Position numbers and translations under genes: made by a program
The notes under the pieces: generated by a model
Database searches by the model: none
Seen by the model: the letters and a program-made list of their open reading frames with translations, nothing else
Told to the model about the DNA's origin: nothing
Part shown: in pieces, positions 22,030 through 34,005 of the stretch
Position numbering within the stretch: the stretch's first letter is position 1
Layout: each line of letters starts with the position of its first letter
Assembly: GCA_949317995.1 (NCBI GenBank)
Contig: OX439039.1
Location: 75,588,002-75,652,001 of the forward strand
DNA length: 64,000 nucleotides
Source of the DNA: Acholoe squamosa
Lineage: Eukaryota; Annelida; Polychaeta; Phyllodocida; Polynoidae
Direction: 5' to 3'

Positions 22030-22735
22030 CCCCCAGAGGCAAGTATGAGTTCCAAACAGGAGAAACTGAATATGCAACTCCAGGAGGCCGTTGCAAAAAC
22101 ATTGGGACTGCTTTTGTCGGAGGTGCTATTCCCAAAATGAAACTGACTGACCTCAGGGAATTGATTCTCTGTTGTGTTGCCAAAAGGAAATTGGTCATAG
22201 AAGTGGTTTAAGAGAGGTCAGGAATTGATGAATGCATCCCAACTGAGAAGCAACTCCAAGCTAGTTCCCTCCTCTAATTCCCTGGAGGCCACTGCGAAAA
22301 GATTTGGAATTGATTCTGTTGGAGGTGCTATTCCCAAAACGGAACTCACTCAACTCAGGGAATAGATTCCCTCATGTGCTGCGAAAAAGGAATTGGTCAG
22401 AGGAGTGGTATAGGAGTGGTACAGAATTCTCTGAAAAGTCGATTCTCAGGGTGGGGAAGAGTGGAGAATTTAAAGATCAAATAGCTACAGTGAGAATTCG
22501 ATTACAATTCTTTTCGCAATAGTCCCCTGGCCTACCTATTAAGGGAAGCATTTAGTTGGAACCAATCCTGGAACCAGTTCCCCTGACTTTTCGCAGCACA
22601 GTCTAATTCAGAGTTAGTCAATTCCATTACAGTATAAAGTGGGAATCGGTCTCTCAGGCTGGGGAATCGGGGGGAGCTGGAAGGTACGTAACCTATGGTG
22701 AGAAATGGATTCCCAATCTTTTGCCATGGCAACAT
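22030..22735. repeat. Composite repeat with TGCGAAAAG words on both strands
   Basis: A ~130 base block at about 22077-22207 recurs directly at about 22282-22412 (GGAGGTGCTATTCCCAAAA in both). Further right, TTTTCGCA occurs in reverse orientation at 22511-22518 and 22589-22596, giving an inverted arrangement. This may be a transposon with internal duplications; no clean ends were found. Confidence 0.5.
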
Positions 22736-24221
22736 TCATTTCAGATATTGAACTGAGCAATTGAAACCATAGGCACTGTAGATGTCGAATACTATTGAAG
22801 CAATCAATGAAATTGATCTCATACATATTCCTTCAAATGGAAATGGAATTCCACTATTTTGATTGTCTAATTATAACTTACAGTCAATTCATTACTGAAT
22901 TTGATTTACACCTAAGCACCTCAAGTTGTAAACGTTCGGGATCTACTATGGATCTGGGGGTATTTCTCTTTGTTGAGAAATGCCCCCAGGGTTGTAGTGA
23001 TACGTGGAGGGTATTTCTTAACGGTGTTATTGAAACGTTCCCTCCTGTAATTCCTGTTATATTACTACATGTATAGCATTGCACAACACCCACGGACTCT
23101 TAGATTAACCATCGTGATAAAACATGCCAGGTAGTTTTCCCATGGGAGTCTTGTACACATGTTGATGACACAGTCCATATAGTGGTCCATTGTACCATTT
23201 TCTTTACCTTCCAGGAACCATAACAATTAACATGTGTGGGATGCAGGTACATCTGTTGTTTTGCTTGCTTCCGCTTTGGAGGCATTTCACTAGATGCTTT
23301 TCTGTTCTATTTCTGGAAATGGACAGCACATATTTCAGACTGCTCCTCGGAAACTGATATGGGAATTTCACACTGTACTTTACTAAGGAAATTCTAGACA
23401 GAGAGGACGCAATGAAATTAAATGATAAACTAACAGGACTGTTTATACCTGTGATAATTGGTATAGGACTGAATGAATGTATACCTCATACATTCAACCT
23501 AGGGCAGTAGATCTCCTTGACTTTATAAGAAAGCAACCATATTTTAGATGGAAGAGAGCCATAAAAACGGGACTACTATTTTACTTCTTTCCAAATCTAG
23601 GGACTGTATTAAATATATGTTTTGCATGACAATGAATGCTATAACCAATGCTACCTCTGCAGAATGCCAGATTTACTAGGTTGTAGAGACTATAGAATAA
23701 AATCCCTGCATCAAGAATGTCCTTCACTCTTTCAAAATCATACCCACAGTTTATCAAAAAGTGATAAGAGAAAAGTTTCTGCCAACACATCAATTACCCC
23801 AGTAGAAGATCAAAATTTAGTAAGCCCACAAGTCTGAGCGAATAATGTACTTTCAAACTGAAAGTTTCAGAATATCTGATAGCATGACTCCGATATCAGG
23901 TAGAAAGTATAGGAGATGCATAAAGCTCACAGTGACTAATGCAATGGATGGGTCGTTCTTATCTAATACCTTGACACACCAAGATACTCACCAAGGGGGT
24001 AATGCCGAACTATATGATAAAATCTGAAATATTACATATACACATGATAGATTTACTGTTGTATCGTAATAGAGGTCTTTTCTTGAAGTGCTGCGACTAC
24101 ACACAACCAACTTTTTTTGAGACACTCCAAATCGTTGTGATCACGGGTAAGGACATATGAGTGTTCTGTAAGATTGGCACTTAATACCGTTGTGGTCCGT
24201 TTAAGAGTCGGGATCTCAGTA
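22736..24221. other. Non-coding stretch
   Basis: Nothing recognisable. Confidence 0.4.
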
Positions 24222-24265
24222 GGGCATTTCAAAACGATATCTATAGCTATGGTTTTGAAATGCCC
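24222..24265. repeat. 14 bp perfect hairpin
   Basis: GGGCATTTCAAAAC pairs with GTTTTGAAATGCCC across a 16-base loop. A similar, less perfect ATTTCAAA hairpin lies at 25837-25883. Confidence 0.6.
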
Positions 24266-24670
24266 GCCAGTATTACAATAAGCACCTCTTTCAAGAGCTG
24301 GGGGTACATAGTATAACTTGCTTATACCACGGACACTGAAGTTGTGGTGTAGACTACAACTTACAAGTGTCCAAAAAGCTCTGGAAAATACGAACCTGGT
24401 TTCATTCTAGCTTCCCTGTGCGTAATACTATATATATTGGCATCATATGTTATATATAACATCTTGAATATGCCCCTGACCTTTGTATGTTTTCAGTTTT
24501 TCCAAATAAGGTCTCATTTGAACACACTGGGCAAGTTTGATGGAGGTTCCGTGAACAGAAAGATACCATTCAGTGAAGTTTTTCACCTAAGTTATTGGTC
24601 TAGACGCTTAGACTGCCCACCTTGTTTATTTCAACAGAGCTCTTAACAGCCACTCACGGGCCCCATGATT

Positions 24671-25283
24671 TAGTGGGCGCTGTTAAGGTGAATTTTGGCT
24701 GCCAAGGTACCTGCTGGAAAAAACTCTGAAATTCGGCATATGGGCTCATTTTTACCCCCTCTTTCAATCTAGATGGGGAGGCAACGCAAATTTTCACAAT
24801 GTGTAACATGACAAATTTAACCATTGATGATATAGATTGAGGGTAAAATATTGAAAACTAACATAATATGCATAATTGAATACCATCTTGGATTTAGAGG
24901 GGACCCATAATAAATTGCATTGGCTTTAATTCTAGATTGAAAGAGTAGTTCAATACTTAAATTCTAAGACAAATCACATTACCTTTTCTATTGATAAATA
25001 AGGATTTTAGAGAAAAAAAGATGAAAATTGATGCCCAATTGACGGCCATCTTGGATTTTCAGGGGGTTCGGATACAAATTCATTCTGGCTCCCCATCTAG
25101 ATTGAAAAGGGGATTAAATACCATCATTTTGAGATATTGCATGATAAATTATCTTGAGTAATAAGGATTTTAGAGAAATAGATTAAAAATATATGCCCAA
25201 TTGGCGGCCATCTTGGATTCCAGGGGGTTCGGGTGAAAATTTTGTCCAGCAGGTTCCCCTAGAATCCTTAACAGCCCCCACTA
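24671..25283. mobile_element. TIR element, TAGTGGGSGCTGTTAAGG ends
   Basis: 18 terminal bases (24671-24688) match the inverted right end (25266-25283) with one difference, and CCTGCTGGA is also inverted a little inside. Flanking TA on both sides could be a mariner-type target duplication. The interior has imperfect repeats of CCCAATTGRCGGCCATCTTGG and TCTAGATTGAAA. No coding frame. A 13-base direct repeat, ATTGGTCTAGACG, occurs at 24595 and 25286. Confidence 0.7.
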
Positions 25284-25444
25284 TAATTGGTCTAGACGGA
25301 TAGATAACTACCAATCATTAAGGTTTTACATTACAAACCAGTAGAAAAGAGACACTTCTGTCTGTAACTCTCAGCCCGCCCCACTGAGAGTTGCAGCTGT
25401 AACTAGGGGTACAGGGGTATTAAAATCCACCAGGGCCTGGACGC

Positions 25445-25677
25445 TTAAGCTAGGGATCCACTGACGCGAGTTTGTTGCGAATTGTACTCGTGCGTGTGCC
25501 CTCGCAGAGCACTCGCAAATATCAAATTATTTTGATTTTTGCGAATGTCGTCGCACGCCGCTCGGACGTCGCATGACGTTTCTCGCAGCAGCAAATCCAC
25601 TGCTGGAATGTTTTCTGCGAGGGCACACGCACGAGTACAATTCGCAACAAACTCGCGTCAGTGGATCCCTAGCTTTA
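25445..25677. mobile_element. MITE with 61 bp perfect TIRs and TTA duplication
   Basis: 25448-25508 is the exact reverse complement of 25614-25674, beginning AGCTAGGGATCCACTGACGC. TTA stands immediately outside both ends (25445-25447 and 25675-25677). The loop is ~105 bases, CpG-rich and non-coding. A 3 bp TTA duplication points to PIF/Harbinger-type mobilisation (inference). Perfect arms imply a young insertion or arm correction. Confidence 0.9.
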
Positions 25678-26025
25678 AACAGTCCACTACGTTATGCCGT
25701 CATAGGCAGTCATAGCAGTGCAAGAACTAGTGGTCACCAATTCAAGATTAGAAAAGCAATTTAAGAAATAGTATTGAGTTTTACATTCACCATGGAAGAG
25801 ATCGTATAGTTGATCTTTGGGTTCCTTTCTGACCAGGAGGGTATTTCAAAGTTGTGCTTACTTACCACTATTTTGAAATATCCTCTAGCACACAGTGCTA
25901 TCCCACTTGGCATTAAAAAGGTTTTTTTGTGTTTAAAAAAAAAACATTTTTCTTAGGTTCCTAAGTTTGCAAAATCAGGATATCAGGAATAGATCGCCGC
26001 TGGGATAGTCATGTACCTCAGGATA
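25678..26025. other. Non-coding spacer with a small hairpin
   Basis: An imperfect hairpin (GAGGGTATTTCAAAG with its inverted partner) lies at 25837-25883; otherwise nothing is recognised. Confidence 0.4.
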
Positions 26026-26327
26026 TTAGGGAGTGGTCATTATTTCTCAACAGGGGGTGTTTTTCTTTTGTTACGCCCCCGCCCTCAATGGCAGTCAAAA
26101 AATTGTTGTGCCCCCTGCGCCTCCAGCGCAGAGAATTTTTGTGCTCCTCTTTGATTTATAGTAGCGCAAAGGCTTTTTTGCTAAAAAGAGTGTAAATTTC
26201 TTTAGCCCCCATCTCAAGAGGGGTCAAAATATTTTTAGCCCCCCCCCTCGGAGGGGTCTGAAATTTTTATGCTCCCCCATCAAACCCACCACGCCTCCCC
26301 TGTTGATGAATAATGACCACTCCCTTA
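26026..26327. mobile_element. MITE, GGGAGTGGTCATTATT ends, TTA duplication
   Basis: The element is 26029-26324. The ~28 bp ends GGGAGTGGTCATTATTTCTC and its inverted right copy differ at few bases. TTA flanks both ends (26026-26028 and 26325-26327), as in PIF/Harbinger elements. The interior has C-rich blocks followed by GAGAATTTTTRTGC and CTCTTTGATYTATARTAGCG, words shared with the remnant at 46030-46150. Confidence 0.85.
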
Positions 26328-26389
26328 GTAATAGATCATACAGCTTGTACTATGCTTGTTTGCAGGCATGGCTGTTTGGTACAGCAACT

Positions 26390-26751
26390 GGAGGGTGTTG
26401 CTCCTATTGTAAAAAGAGCTGTCAGTATGCACCCTCTTTTCTAAAGAAGTCATGCACTGCTTCACCGTTCAACTTGCACTCACCACATTAGTCTGAAAAG
26501 TCACCTGCCTTGTTTAAAACAGAGAGAGCAGCACTATCAGGTACCTACTCATGTCACACACTCTATAGTATATTATACTGACTGACTTCTCCCAACTACG
26601 TACCTACTCAAATCCCCCTTTTTTAGCACCACACTTGAATGACCACTTGTGAGCAACAAATGGGACAAGTTATAGCTACATGAAAAGAAAGGACTGGAAA
26701 TGAGGGCATTTTTAGCCAGCTCTTCCTTTTACAATAGGAGCAACACCCTCC
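26390..26751 (-). mobile_element. hAT-like MITE, full inverted copy
   Basis: Full-length and in the opposite orientation to the 6193 copy, from GGAGGGTGTTGCTCCTATTG to GGAGCAACACCCTCC. It is followed without spacer by a truncated second copy. Confidence 0.85.
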
Positions 26752-26972
26752 ACAGCACTACCAGGTACCTACTCATGTCACACGCTCTATAGTTTTTTTA
26801 TACTGACTGACTTCTCCCAACTAGGTACCTACTCAAATCCCCCTTTTTTAGCACTGTAGTTGAATGACCACTTGTGAGCAACAAAAGGGACAAGTTATAG
26901 CGACATGAAAAGAAAGGACTGCAAAGGAGGGCATTTTTAGCCAGCTCTTCCTTCTACTATAGGAGCAACACC
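26752..26972 (-). mobile_element. hAT-like MITE, truncated tandem copy
   Basis: Same orientation as the preceding copy, but begins at the internal CAGCACTACCAGGTACCTAC, so ~140 bases of one end are missing. It ends at GGAGCAACACCT. The head-to-tail junction reads CCCTCC directly into CAGCACT. Confidence 0.8.
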
Positions 26973-28866
26973 TATGCAATTCTTTCACTAAGATCGCAGT
27001 GATCTTAGCTGGAAAAGGAATAGTGAAGTGATCCCAGGACTTGCTATTCCTGACAGGCCTGCAACCACTGCATTAGATAGGGTAGACCGGCCAGGTCTTA
27101 GAAAATGTGCCTACACTAAGATCACTGGAGTTGCGATGCCAGGATGTTTTGAATTAAGCTCCTGGCTCACGTTGGAAGCAATGACATATCAACGCTGGTC
27201 AGTAACTTACTGAACAGATGAATTTTAAACCCTTTTTAAAGTTTCTGAATGTGTGCATCATCTTGAGAACAAAGGAAGATTCAGGTGGAAAAAACGCTTG
27301 ACATCACCACTTTTTAGAACCCTTTTCCGTCCATTAATGCATGATTTTTAGATACACACGTCAGGGATATAATTTGTATATCCCAACTCATATTTATAGA
27401 CCTCCTACAAGAAAGCATCTTTATAAAACTACTAGTGCCTTCGGCACTAGAGATGAGGGGGGCGACATAATATCTTTCTTTCTTGGGGGGGGGACCTAAA
27501 ATTATTCTATTCTGGGTCTTTTCACATCAAAATCTGGATCAAGGAAACTCGCCACTCTGAGGACAGGGATGGTGTAGATCTAGGCCTGGGATGAAGGCAA
27601 GAGAAAAGATAATAAAAAGAAGCAGCCCACCCCAGGGATAGCTCGTCAGATTTGCCCCCCCCCCTTACCCAGCCTCTCCCCCCCCCCTCCAACCTCTCCC
27701 ACGGGATGAACGCGGGAAGAGAGTGCAGACAGGAAAGGGCTTAGGATTGAGGTCCTGTGTGTCCGCCATTGCTTGATCTAGGAACTAGCGAGATAAGCAC
27801 TGATAACTACATTTGATTGGGGTAATGGGGTAGGCACCAGCGACGAACTAATGCCTTTTTATATATAGGGTAACAATTGATAACCCTGGACCGAGAGAGA
27901 CCAGCATTACTACCAAAGACGAATATCATGAAGACACAATTAACCTTTCTTTGGGCTCCCTAGAGCTTCATCCTCCTGGTTTAAGAGGAGGATTTTGCCT
28001 GAGATGTCTGAACAAAGGTCATAAGGGCCGTCAGAAGGACGTCTCAGGAGATTGTTTGTCATATACAGATGTAGCATAGGGGAGATTGGCGAGACAACGC
28101 CCCCATATGACCATTTACATAAGGGTGTCCTAGACAAGAAGTGATATCCATCTTACAAATATACCATAGCTATATCATATTCTTGTGTGGGGTGGGGGAA
28201 TTGCGCAGTACTTTATATGGTATGATTTATGGGTTGGTGGGATAATTATGATATAATTTAAAGTGAAGTCATTATTTGTTAGGTATATGTATCATAGAGT
28301 AAGAGCTTTCCCTTTTATGCAACACATTGACCTAAGTAGACTATTTTCTAATACAGTCTGGTAGGCAAGCACACCAAACTGTCTACCTACCCTCTTGCCA
28401 ACACAAAAGATTAAATGTATATAACATGGTAAACGTTTTTGATACATTTGTAAAATCAAATGTCAATTTTTAAGCATTATTTGCAAACAAATCATATGAC
28501 AAATCTGTGAAGTAATCTATAGGGAATCTAGGGAAAGCGCACACCACGGGGAATGTTGCTAGTTATAAGGATTAATCCACAAAAGCTTGATAGATACCTC
28601 GACGTAGCCTAGATTAGCAGAGAACAGATATCTGGAGTGAGAGCTCTAGGTTAGAGCTGAAGGTTAGGGTGGGAAATCTGTACATGTGTATTACAAGTCT
28701 CTTTGATTATATAGGTTTGTAAGTACGGGGTAAATTAGATTTCTTTTCTAAAAAAAAAGAGAAAAAAAATGATATGATTCATTGTATGAATAATTGCCTT
28801 TTGTCTGGGGCATATTGAAGCAGTCATTTATGGCATCAGCAGACTGATTGGAGTGTGTGTCTAGAC
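26973..28866. other. Non-coding stretch
   Basis: Homopolymeric G and C tracts (27484-27493, 27655-27690) and a small hairpin CTAGTGCC-TTC-GGCACTAG (27432-27450). No exon recognised. Confidence 0.4.
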
Positions 28867-29956
28867 TGGAGGAGGCTGTTGCAAATTAGATAAAGAGATC
28901 GCTAAGTAGGTACCCTCTCATGTTAAGAATTCACCCTCCGCTTCACCATTCAACTTATACGGGACTAGAACATTGCTAGTGGTAAGAAAATCAGCCAGGT
29001 GGCTCAAGTAGTCGGGGGCTAACCCTACAATTAGCCTCTTTGTATAGTCTACTTTGATGGTCTCTTCCTCATTTACTATGTATAGCTATTCTGTAAAATC
29101 TGTATACATTGATAGCAAATGCTTTCAACTTTAACTAGATAAGATTTCTTTATATTTGATTCTTTAAACAGAAGAGAATTATAACTTTTAGATTTCAATA
29201 TGAGACCACATGTCACCCAGATTGAGTACACCCAGGTCATTGTCTCCCTATCAAGCTAATCCACTCCCCTCACATCTGAAACAATGGGGAGGAACTTAGG
29301 GTGATTAAGATAAAGAGCAGGGTGCAGCTTATCTCCCATATCAGTCTTATCAATGGCCATTGTTCTGTGGTGGGTGAGAGTGAAGATAAATGACTATACC
29401 CAGAATTCTTTGACAAAATTCAAGATGGTGTCGGGGGCTAAGAACAAAGATGGCGACCTCCAGACAGGGACAACCATGTGCCCTATATTCACCACATAAG
29501 GCTGGAAAGCCACCTACCTTGTGTGTATTGCATATTTAGGTAGATACCTTATGCCCTTGCTCCACTACGTGACACCAGCAGCTGTGAAACGTTGTGCTAC
29601 CTTAATTCCTAATTTGTTCTACTTCTGTTTATTTATATCTGGCATTGAGGTGACACACAGATACTCCAATGCACTATATAATACAAACAATAATAAACTG
29701 GACAAAGGAAATCATGTGCCACAGGTAACATTGTGGCAGCCATACTGCTAGAAGAGTTTTGGCTTTACTTTGTTCCTCTCTTTTTTTAGTGCTCTTGTTT
29801 TGAGTACCTATCATCTTCATTGAAAGGTACTTGTACCTGACTGACATGAGCACTACTATGCAACGAAAAATGAAGTCAGGACTGAGAAGAAAGTGACTGC
29901 TGCAGCTGAGGCACTTCTAAGTCAAAGCTATGTTTTCCCCTATCTGCAACACCCTC
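28867..29956 (-). mobile_element. Possible old relative of the hAT-like MITE
   Basis: CTGGAGGAGGCTGTTGC at the left and TGCAACACCCTCCAG at the right resemble inverted MITE ends. Inside, GCTTCACCATTCAACTT (28939-28955) and CACCACATAAGGCTGGAAAGCCACCTACCTTG (29490-29521, quoted in two halves: CACCACATAAGG and CCACCTACCTTG) resemble the MITE interior in the right order. Most of the ~1.1 kb is unrelated sequence, so this may be an old, interrupted copy. Borders and unity are doubtful. Confidence 0.3.
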
Positions 29957-31930
29957 CAGGGTAAGTGAGTTGGCGGGTAGTTGGGGACTGATGGACTGAC
30001 TACTGGAGTGGCAGGCAGTCTGACACATCATCTCAGATATACTCTATGGGTCTCTAGCATTTTGTGTATAGCTTCCATCAAATCTGCACTGGGCAATATG
30101 TATGTATAGGTGGGCAGATATCACGCTCCAAGTACAATCTACACATATAATACATGTATTAAAAAATTGACTATACTTGAAATAAGAACAGTGAACTGTG
30201 TGAGATGAACAATTATTACATCGCTTGGAGATCAATTGTGACAAAGAGAATATACATAAATGTAGTGCTTTTGTAATTTCAGTCCTTTCAAGACTGAATG
30301 CTTACATGAAACATTGAAAGGTTCTATCGTATTTTCTTCAAGTTTAACTTACGCTCAGAAAGTTAACTTTGAGTGTTCTCTCCCGTGCTACATCGTCTAA
30401 AGTAGGAAAATATATTTGGACATACTCCTTGGCCTTTGGTTATGATTTTGAATTAAGCAGTCGGATGTTGCCCCCTGTTGAGGCTTCAGATCCCACTGAT
30501 CACCTTATTGTAAAAGAAATTCATAAAATAAAGTTAGCAATTACTATTGAATCTTGCTCTACGAGTACATCTCACTTTTGTTTTTGTTTTTTTTATTACA
30601 TTTATGGAGAAGAAAAAACACATTTCTCTGCAAAGTAGGATAAGCCTACTACCCTTTTCCCAACTATATTGCATTTTCAACCAAATTTACCCTAGACTTT
30701 CCCACATCCAGAGCCTCATTAAAATCCACCATTCATGCCTGTATGTACATGACTCCTGTATTTCAATAAGCATAAATTGACAAAGGAACCCTAGGTGGGA
30801 ATTATTTCGGTCAAGTGTTTATTGACCATACCCAAATGGTGGGACAAGGAAGGCAGTATTGGGTGGCTACTCATGTATTCAGTGCACAGTGGGGGAGTGG
30901 TAGGATATGGGTTAATTTCTGTAGATATATGTCTGTGTGTTCCTTCATACATATGGGAGGTTAACCTGCACGGAATATTGAGCATGGTAGACTGAATTTG
31001 CTGTGCATCTCTATTTAGGGGAGTCTATTCAGATTAAATGAAATATCTTGCATCTTGCTTTGTGTCAGAATTATGCTATGTACAAATACAGGGCGATATA
31101 CGGGGAAATGCTGAGGAATGTGTACATAGCTGAAAAAGCAAAGTTGATTTAGACCTCTTGGGGTCTGTTTCAAAATAATACTATTGAATGCAAATTGCTC
31201 TGAAACGAGCCACAGCTATACAATACCCTATTGATAAGCGTGCCTGAGACGAAAGGCATCTCAGACATCTGGATGAAAAGTATTTTTTTAAACAATATTA
31301 ATTAAAGCTATTGTGAAATATGAGGGCATCTTAAAAAACATGTCAATGTGAATCATGTACCATCTTCTTGCTTAACAACTTCATAAATGGAGAATACGAG
31401 ATGTCTTTTAATTAACAGGTAATGAAGGAACAGAACTTTGTTGACAGGGGGAGTCTCAGTTTAAATGAAAACAGGTCTGATTGAAAAAAGTGGGGACAAA
31501 TCAATTATTTGTGTTGTGTTTTTTTTTTAATAAATTGAAATAACCCTGTGGAACAGATTTCCTTTGAAATGCGATATAGCCTCTTGTAGCTTTTGCAAAA
31601 CAAAGCAATGTAACCCTCTGGTTGTACTTGTTCAGCAACTAAGGGCAAACCAGTATCTATGAGGTCTATATATTTGTTGAACAGTATCAAATTTCAGTAA
31701 CCTTTCCAACACATTGCCACTGCCTTCTTTACCTTAGAACCACTCCAGACCTGCCGGGACATATTTCAATTAAAATCTGACAATTGGGGCTCGACTTCTA
31801 AAACCACCATCTAATGCAATCAAAGGATCCAGCAAGCCAAGTATAAAACCAGGTGAGAGTCAATCCAGGAGATAGCTTTACATCTCACCCAGTTTCTAAG
31901 CCTGTTCTCCAGGGTATAGATTCCTGGGCT
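29957..31930. other. Non-coding stretch
   Basis: Nothing recognisable in about 2 kb. Confidence 0.4.
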
Positions 31931-32166
31931 TTAAGCCCTTTAAGGGTGTGAATTGCTTTATTGAATCATTGCCATTTTGATACATAAATGCAGGCCTGCT
32001 GAGTTACTCACCATGCCTGCATCCATACACCGTCTGACAGGGTTGATACACTCCGAAAGGATCAGCATGATGCATCAATGTACAGTGTCACCAGAATCGC
32101 ATTGCTGTATTGTGATGATCAAGGAAATATGACCTTCTAGGTGCAATGCAATCCTTAAGGGGTTAA
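31931..32166. mobile_element. TTAA two-hairpin MITE, left of a tandem pair
   Basis: Runs from TTAAGCCCTTTAAGGG to CCTTAAGGGGTTAA. Its right TTAA (32163-32166) is also the left TTAA of the next copy. The internal GGTTGATACACTCC and GATGCATCAATG identify the family. Confidence 0.75.
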
Positions 32167-32374
32167 CACTTTAAGGGTCACTAATGCATCAAAGCATTAT
32201 GTCCTGTGATTGTCATGATCCATAAATGCATTGCCAGCGAGTAACTCGCCAGGGCTACATTCATGCATCATGCCAGCCTTACAGGTTTGATACTACTGTG
32301 GTCGGTATGATGCTCCAATGAAGTGCTGGTGAGCTTTATTGTGACCAATGTATCTGTGGTCCCTAAGTGGTTAA
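32163..32374. mobile_element. TTAA two-hairpin MITE, right of a tandem pair
   Basis: Begins TTAACACTTTAAGGGTCAC and ends CCCTAAGTGGTTAA. Hairpin one (TGCCAGCGAGTAACTCGCCAG...) is intact, but hairpin two is shortened. Confidence 0.75.
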
Positions 32375-32549
32375 GGGGAATGAGAGATTCATCCCATGGA
32401 GTAGGCCAGGTTGACCACTGGTGGGTCATCCAGGCATGAAAGCAGTCCTCAGGGAGTATCAAAAGGACCTGTATACCTTTGATGTTGCTGATCTGCAGGT
32501 GGTTGGGGTAGGTGAGCTGGAGGACAGGTGAACAAACTGAAAGACTTCT

Positions 32550-32766
32550 ATAACCCTTTATTATGGCATGATACCTCCAGGACCATGATCCTTGGTCGTC
32601 ATGATGCACCAAAGCAGTGCTGATCAGTCTACTGGCCAGCACTGCATTGGTGCATCATGCCGACCCTATGGAATGTATCAACCATGTAGGGCAATGATTA
32701 AAATCACTCACCAGTGCTGCATTGACAGCGTAATGCAATAAACATATTGCAGTTCTGCGAGGGTTA
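32550..32766. mobile_element. TTAA two-hairpin MITE, degraded ends
   Basis: Left end TAACCCTTTA and right end GGGTTA are both eroded. A good hairpin pairs CACCAAAGCAGTGCTG with CAGCACTGCATTGGTG. Confidence 0.65.
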
Positions 32767-33771
32767 TTTCACCCATCAGGTGTCTCAAAGGATGGCTAAC
32801 TTGTGGAAAATCCTCACCACTAGGGACTAGTTCTCAGGGTCTGGATCGTGGTCGGGGTGTATAGGATTCGTGAATTGTGTCACCTGGTCCCTATGTATGG
32901 GATAATGATGAAGGGTTGAACTGGTTTTGGTATTTCTTGGAACTTATCTGTTGCTGTATAGAGAAGGCACCTTTGGTGATTTTTGTGAATATCCAGTTTA
33001 GATGTTAAACGATGTAAGTGTGTCTATTGCTAGTACCTGTGTCTCGGGTTACATTATAGCAGATTTATGATCTAGTGCCTTTGAAAATTAGTTCATCCTA
33101 TGTTGTTTACAAAAACCTTTTTTTCAAACTGTTGTTTTATCTTAAGCCTAAATTCACCTCACACAAGCTCCCTTCTACATATCCTTGAAGTTGAATGCAC
33201 CATTTGACTCACCTCGTTACTTGTTTTCGCTAGAGGGATTGAAAGAGGGAGAGAAAAAGAGAAATAAGAGAGAGATATAGAGAAAGATAGAGAGAGCCCA
33301 AATCAAATCTCTTTTTATCGGTTGCATTTCCAATTTGCACTTATACCATTTCATTTGTATGTACATTGGCAATACCGAGTACATATTCCGTGCACATATC
33401 TACCCAGACCCCATAACCACTATACAGGTAACCACAAATTGATATAGTAAAAAAGAAACTACAACCTGCACTAATGAATACTTCAATCCCCTTCATGAAT
33501 CATTGAGGGAAAGCAATTATTTCAGGGAAAGTCAGACGACATTTCACTGAGAAATGCAAGTTCTCGCCAATTAATTTCCCCTGCCTGCAGCTGAGCCTTA
33601 CAATGCAGAAGTATGCCTAAATATCTTCTTGTATTAACTTGCCAATGTTATAGTTGTATTTAGGAACCTGGAATGATGTATTGGTTAGCAGGATGAGTCA
33701 GCATTACTTGTAAAACAACTGTAGCCATTATAACCCTTCGTGCAATTGTCGTCTGCTGGAGTTAACCCTTT
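32767..33771. other. Non-coding stretch with a purine tract
   Basis: 33236-33297 is a GA-rich purine tract (AGAGAGA-type). Nothing else is recognised. Confidence 0.4.
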
Positions 33772-34005
33772 AAACGCCGCATGATTCCTCAAGATTAATT
33801 ATCCTTGGTTGTTATAATGCATCAACTAATGCAGTGCTGGTCAGTCCACTTGCCAGCACTGCATTGGTGCATCAACCCTGCAGGGTTATTGCAATATAGG
33901 ATGCAGAAAAAGCAATTTACCTGCATGCCAGGGCAGCAGTCATGCATCATAATGATAAATGAGCAGAAAGTACATTAAAGCAAGATGTGAATCTTAAAGG
34001 GTTAA
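33772..34005. mobile_element. TTAA two-hairpin MITE, both TTAA intact
   Basis: TTAACCCTTTAAACGCC to CTTAAAGGGTTAA, 234 bp. Hairpin TAATGCAGTGCTGG with CCAGCACTGCATTGG is intact; the second module is eroded. Confidence 0.8.

Noticed and set aside
29440-29511. Short ATG frame in an AAGATGGTGTCGG context
   Set aside because: Only about two dozen codons, no donor, and it overlaps words of a MITE remnant.
28867-29956. Possible autonomous parent of the hAT-like MITE
   Set aside because: No transposase frame and most of the interior is unrelated; kept only as a low-confidence remnant.
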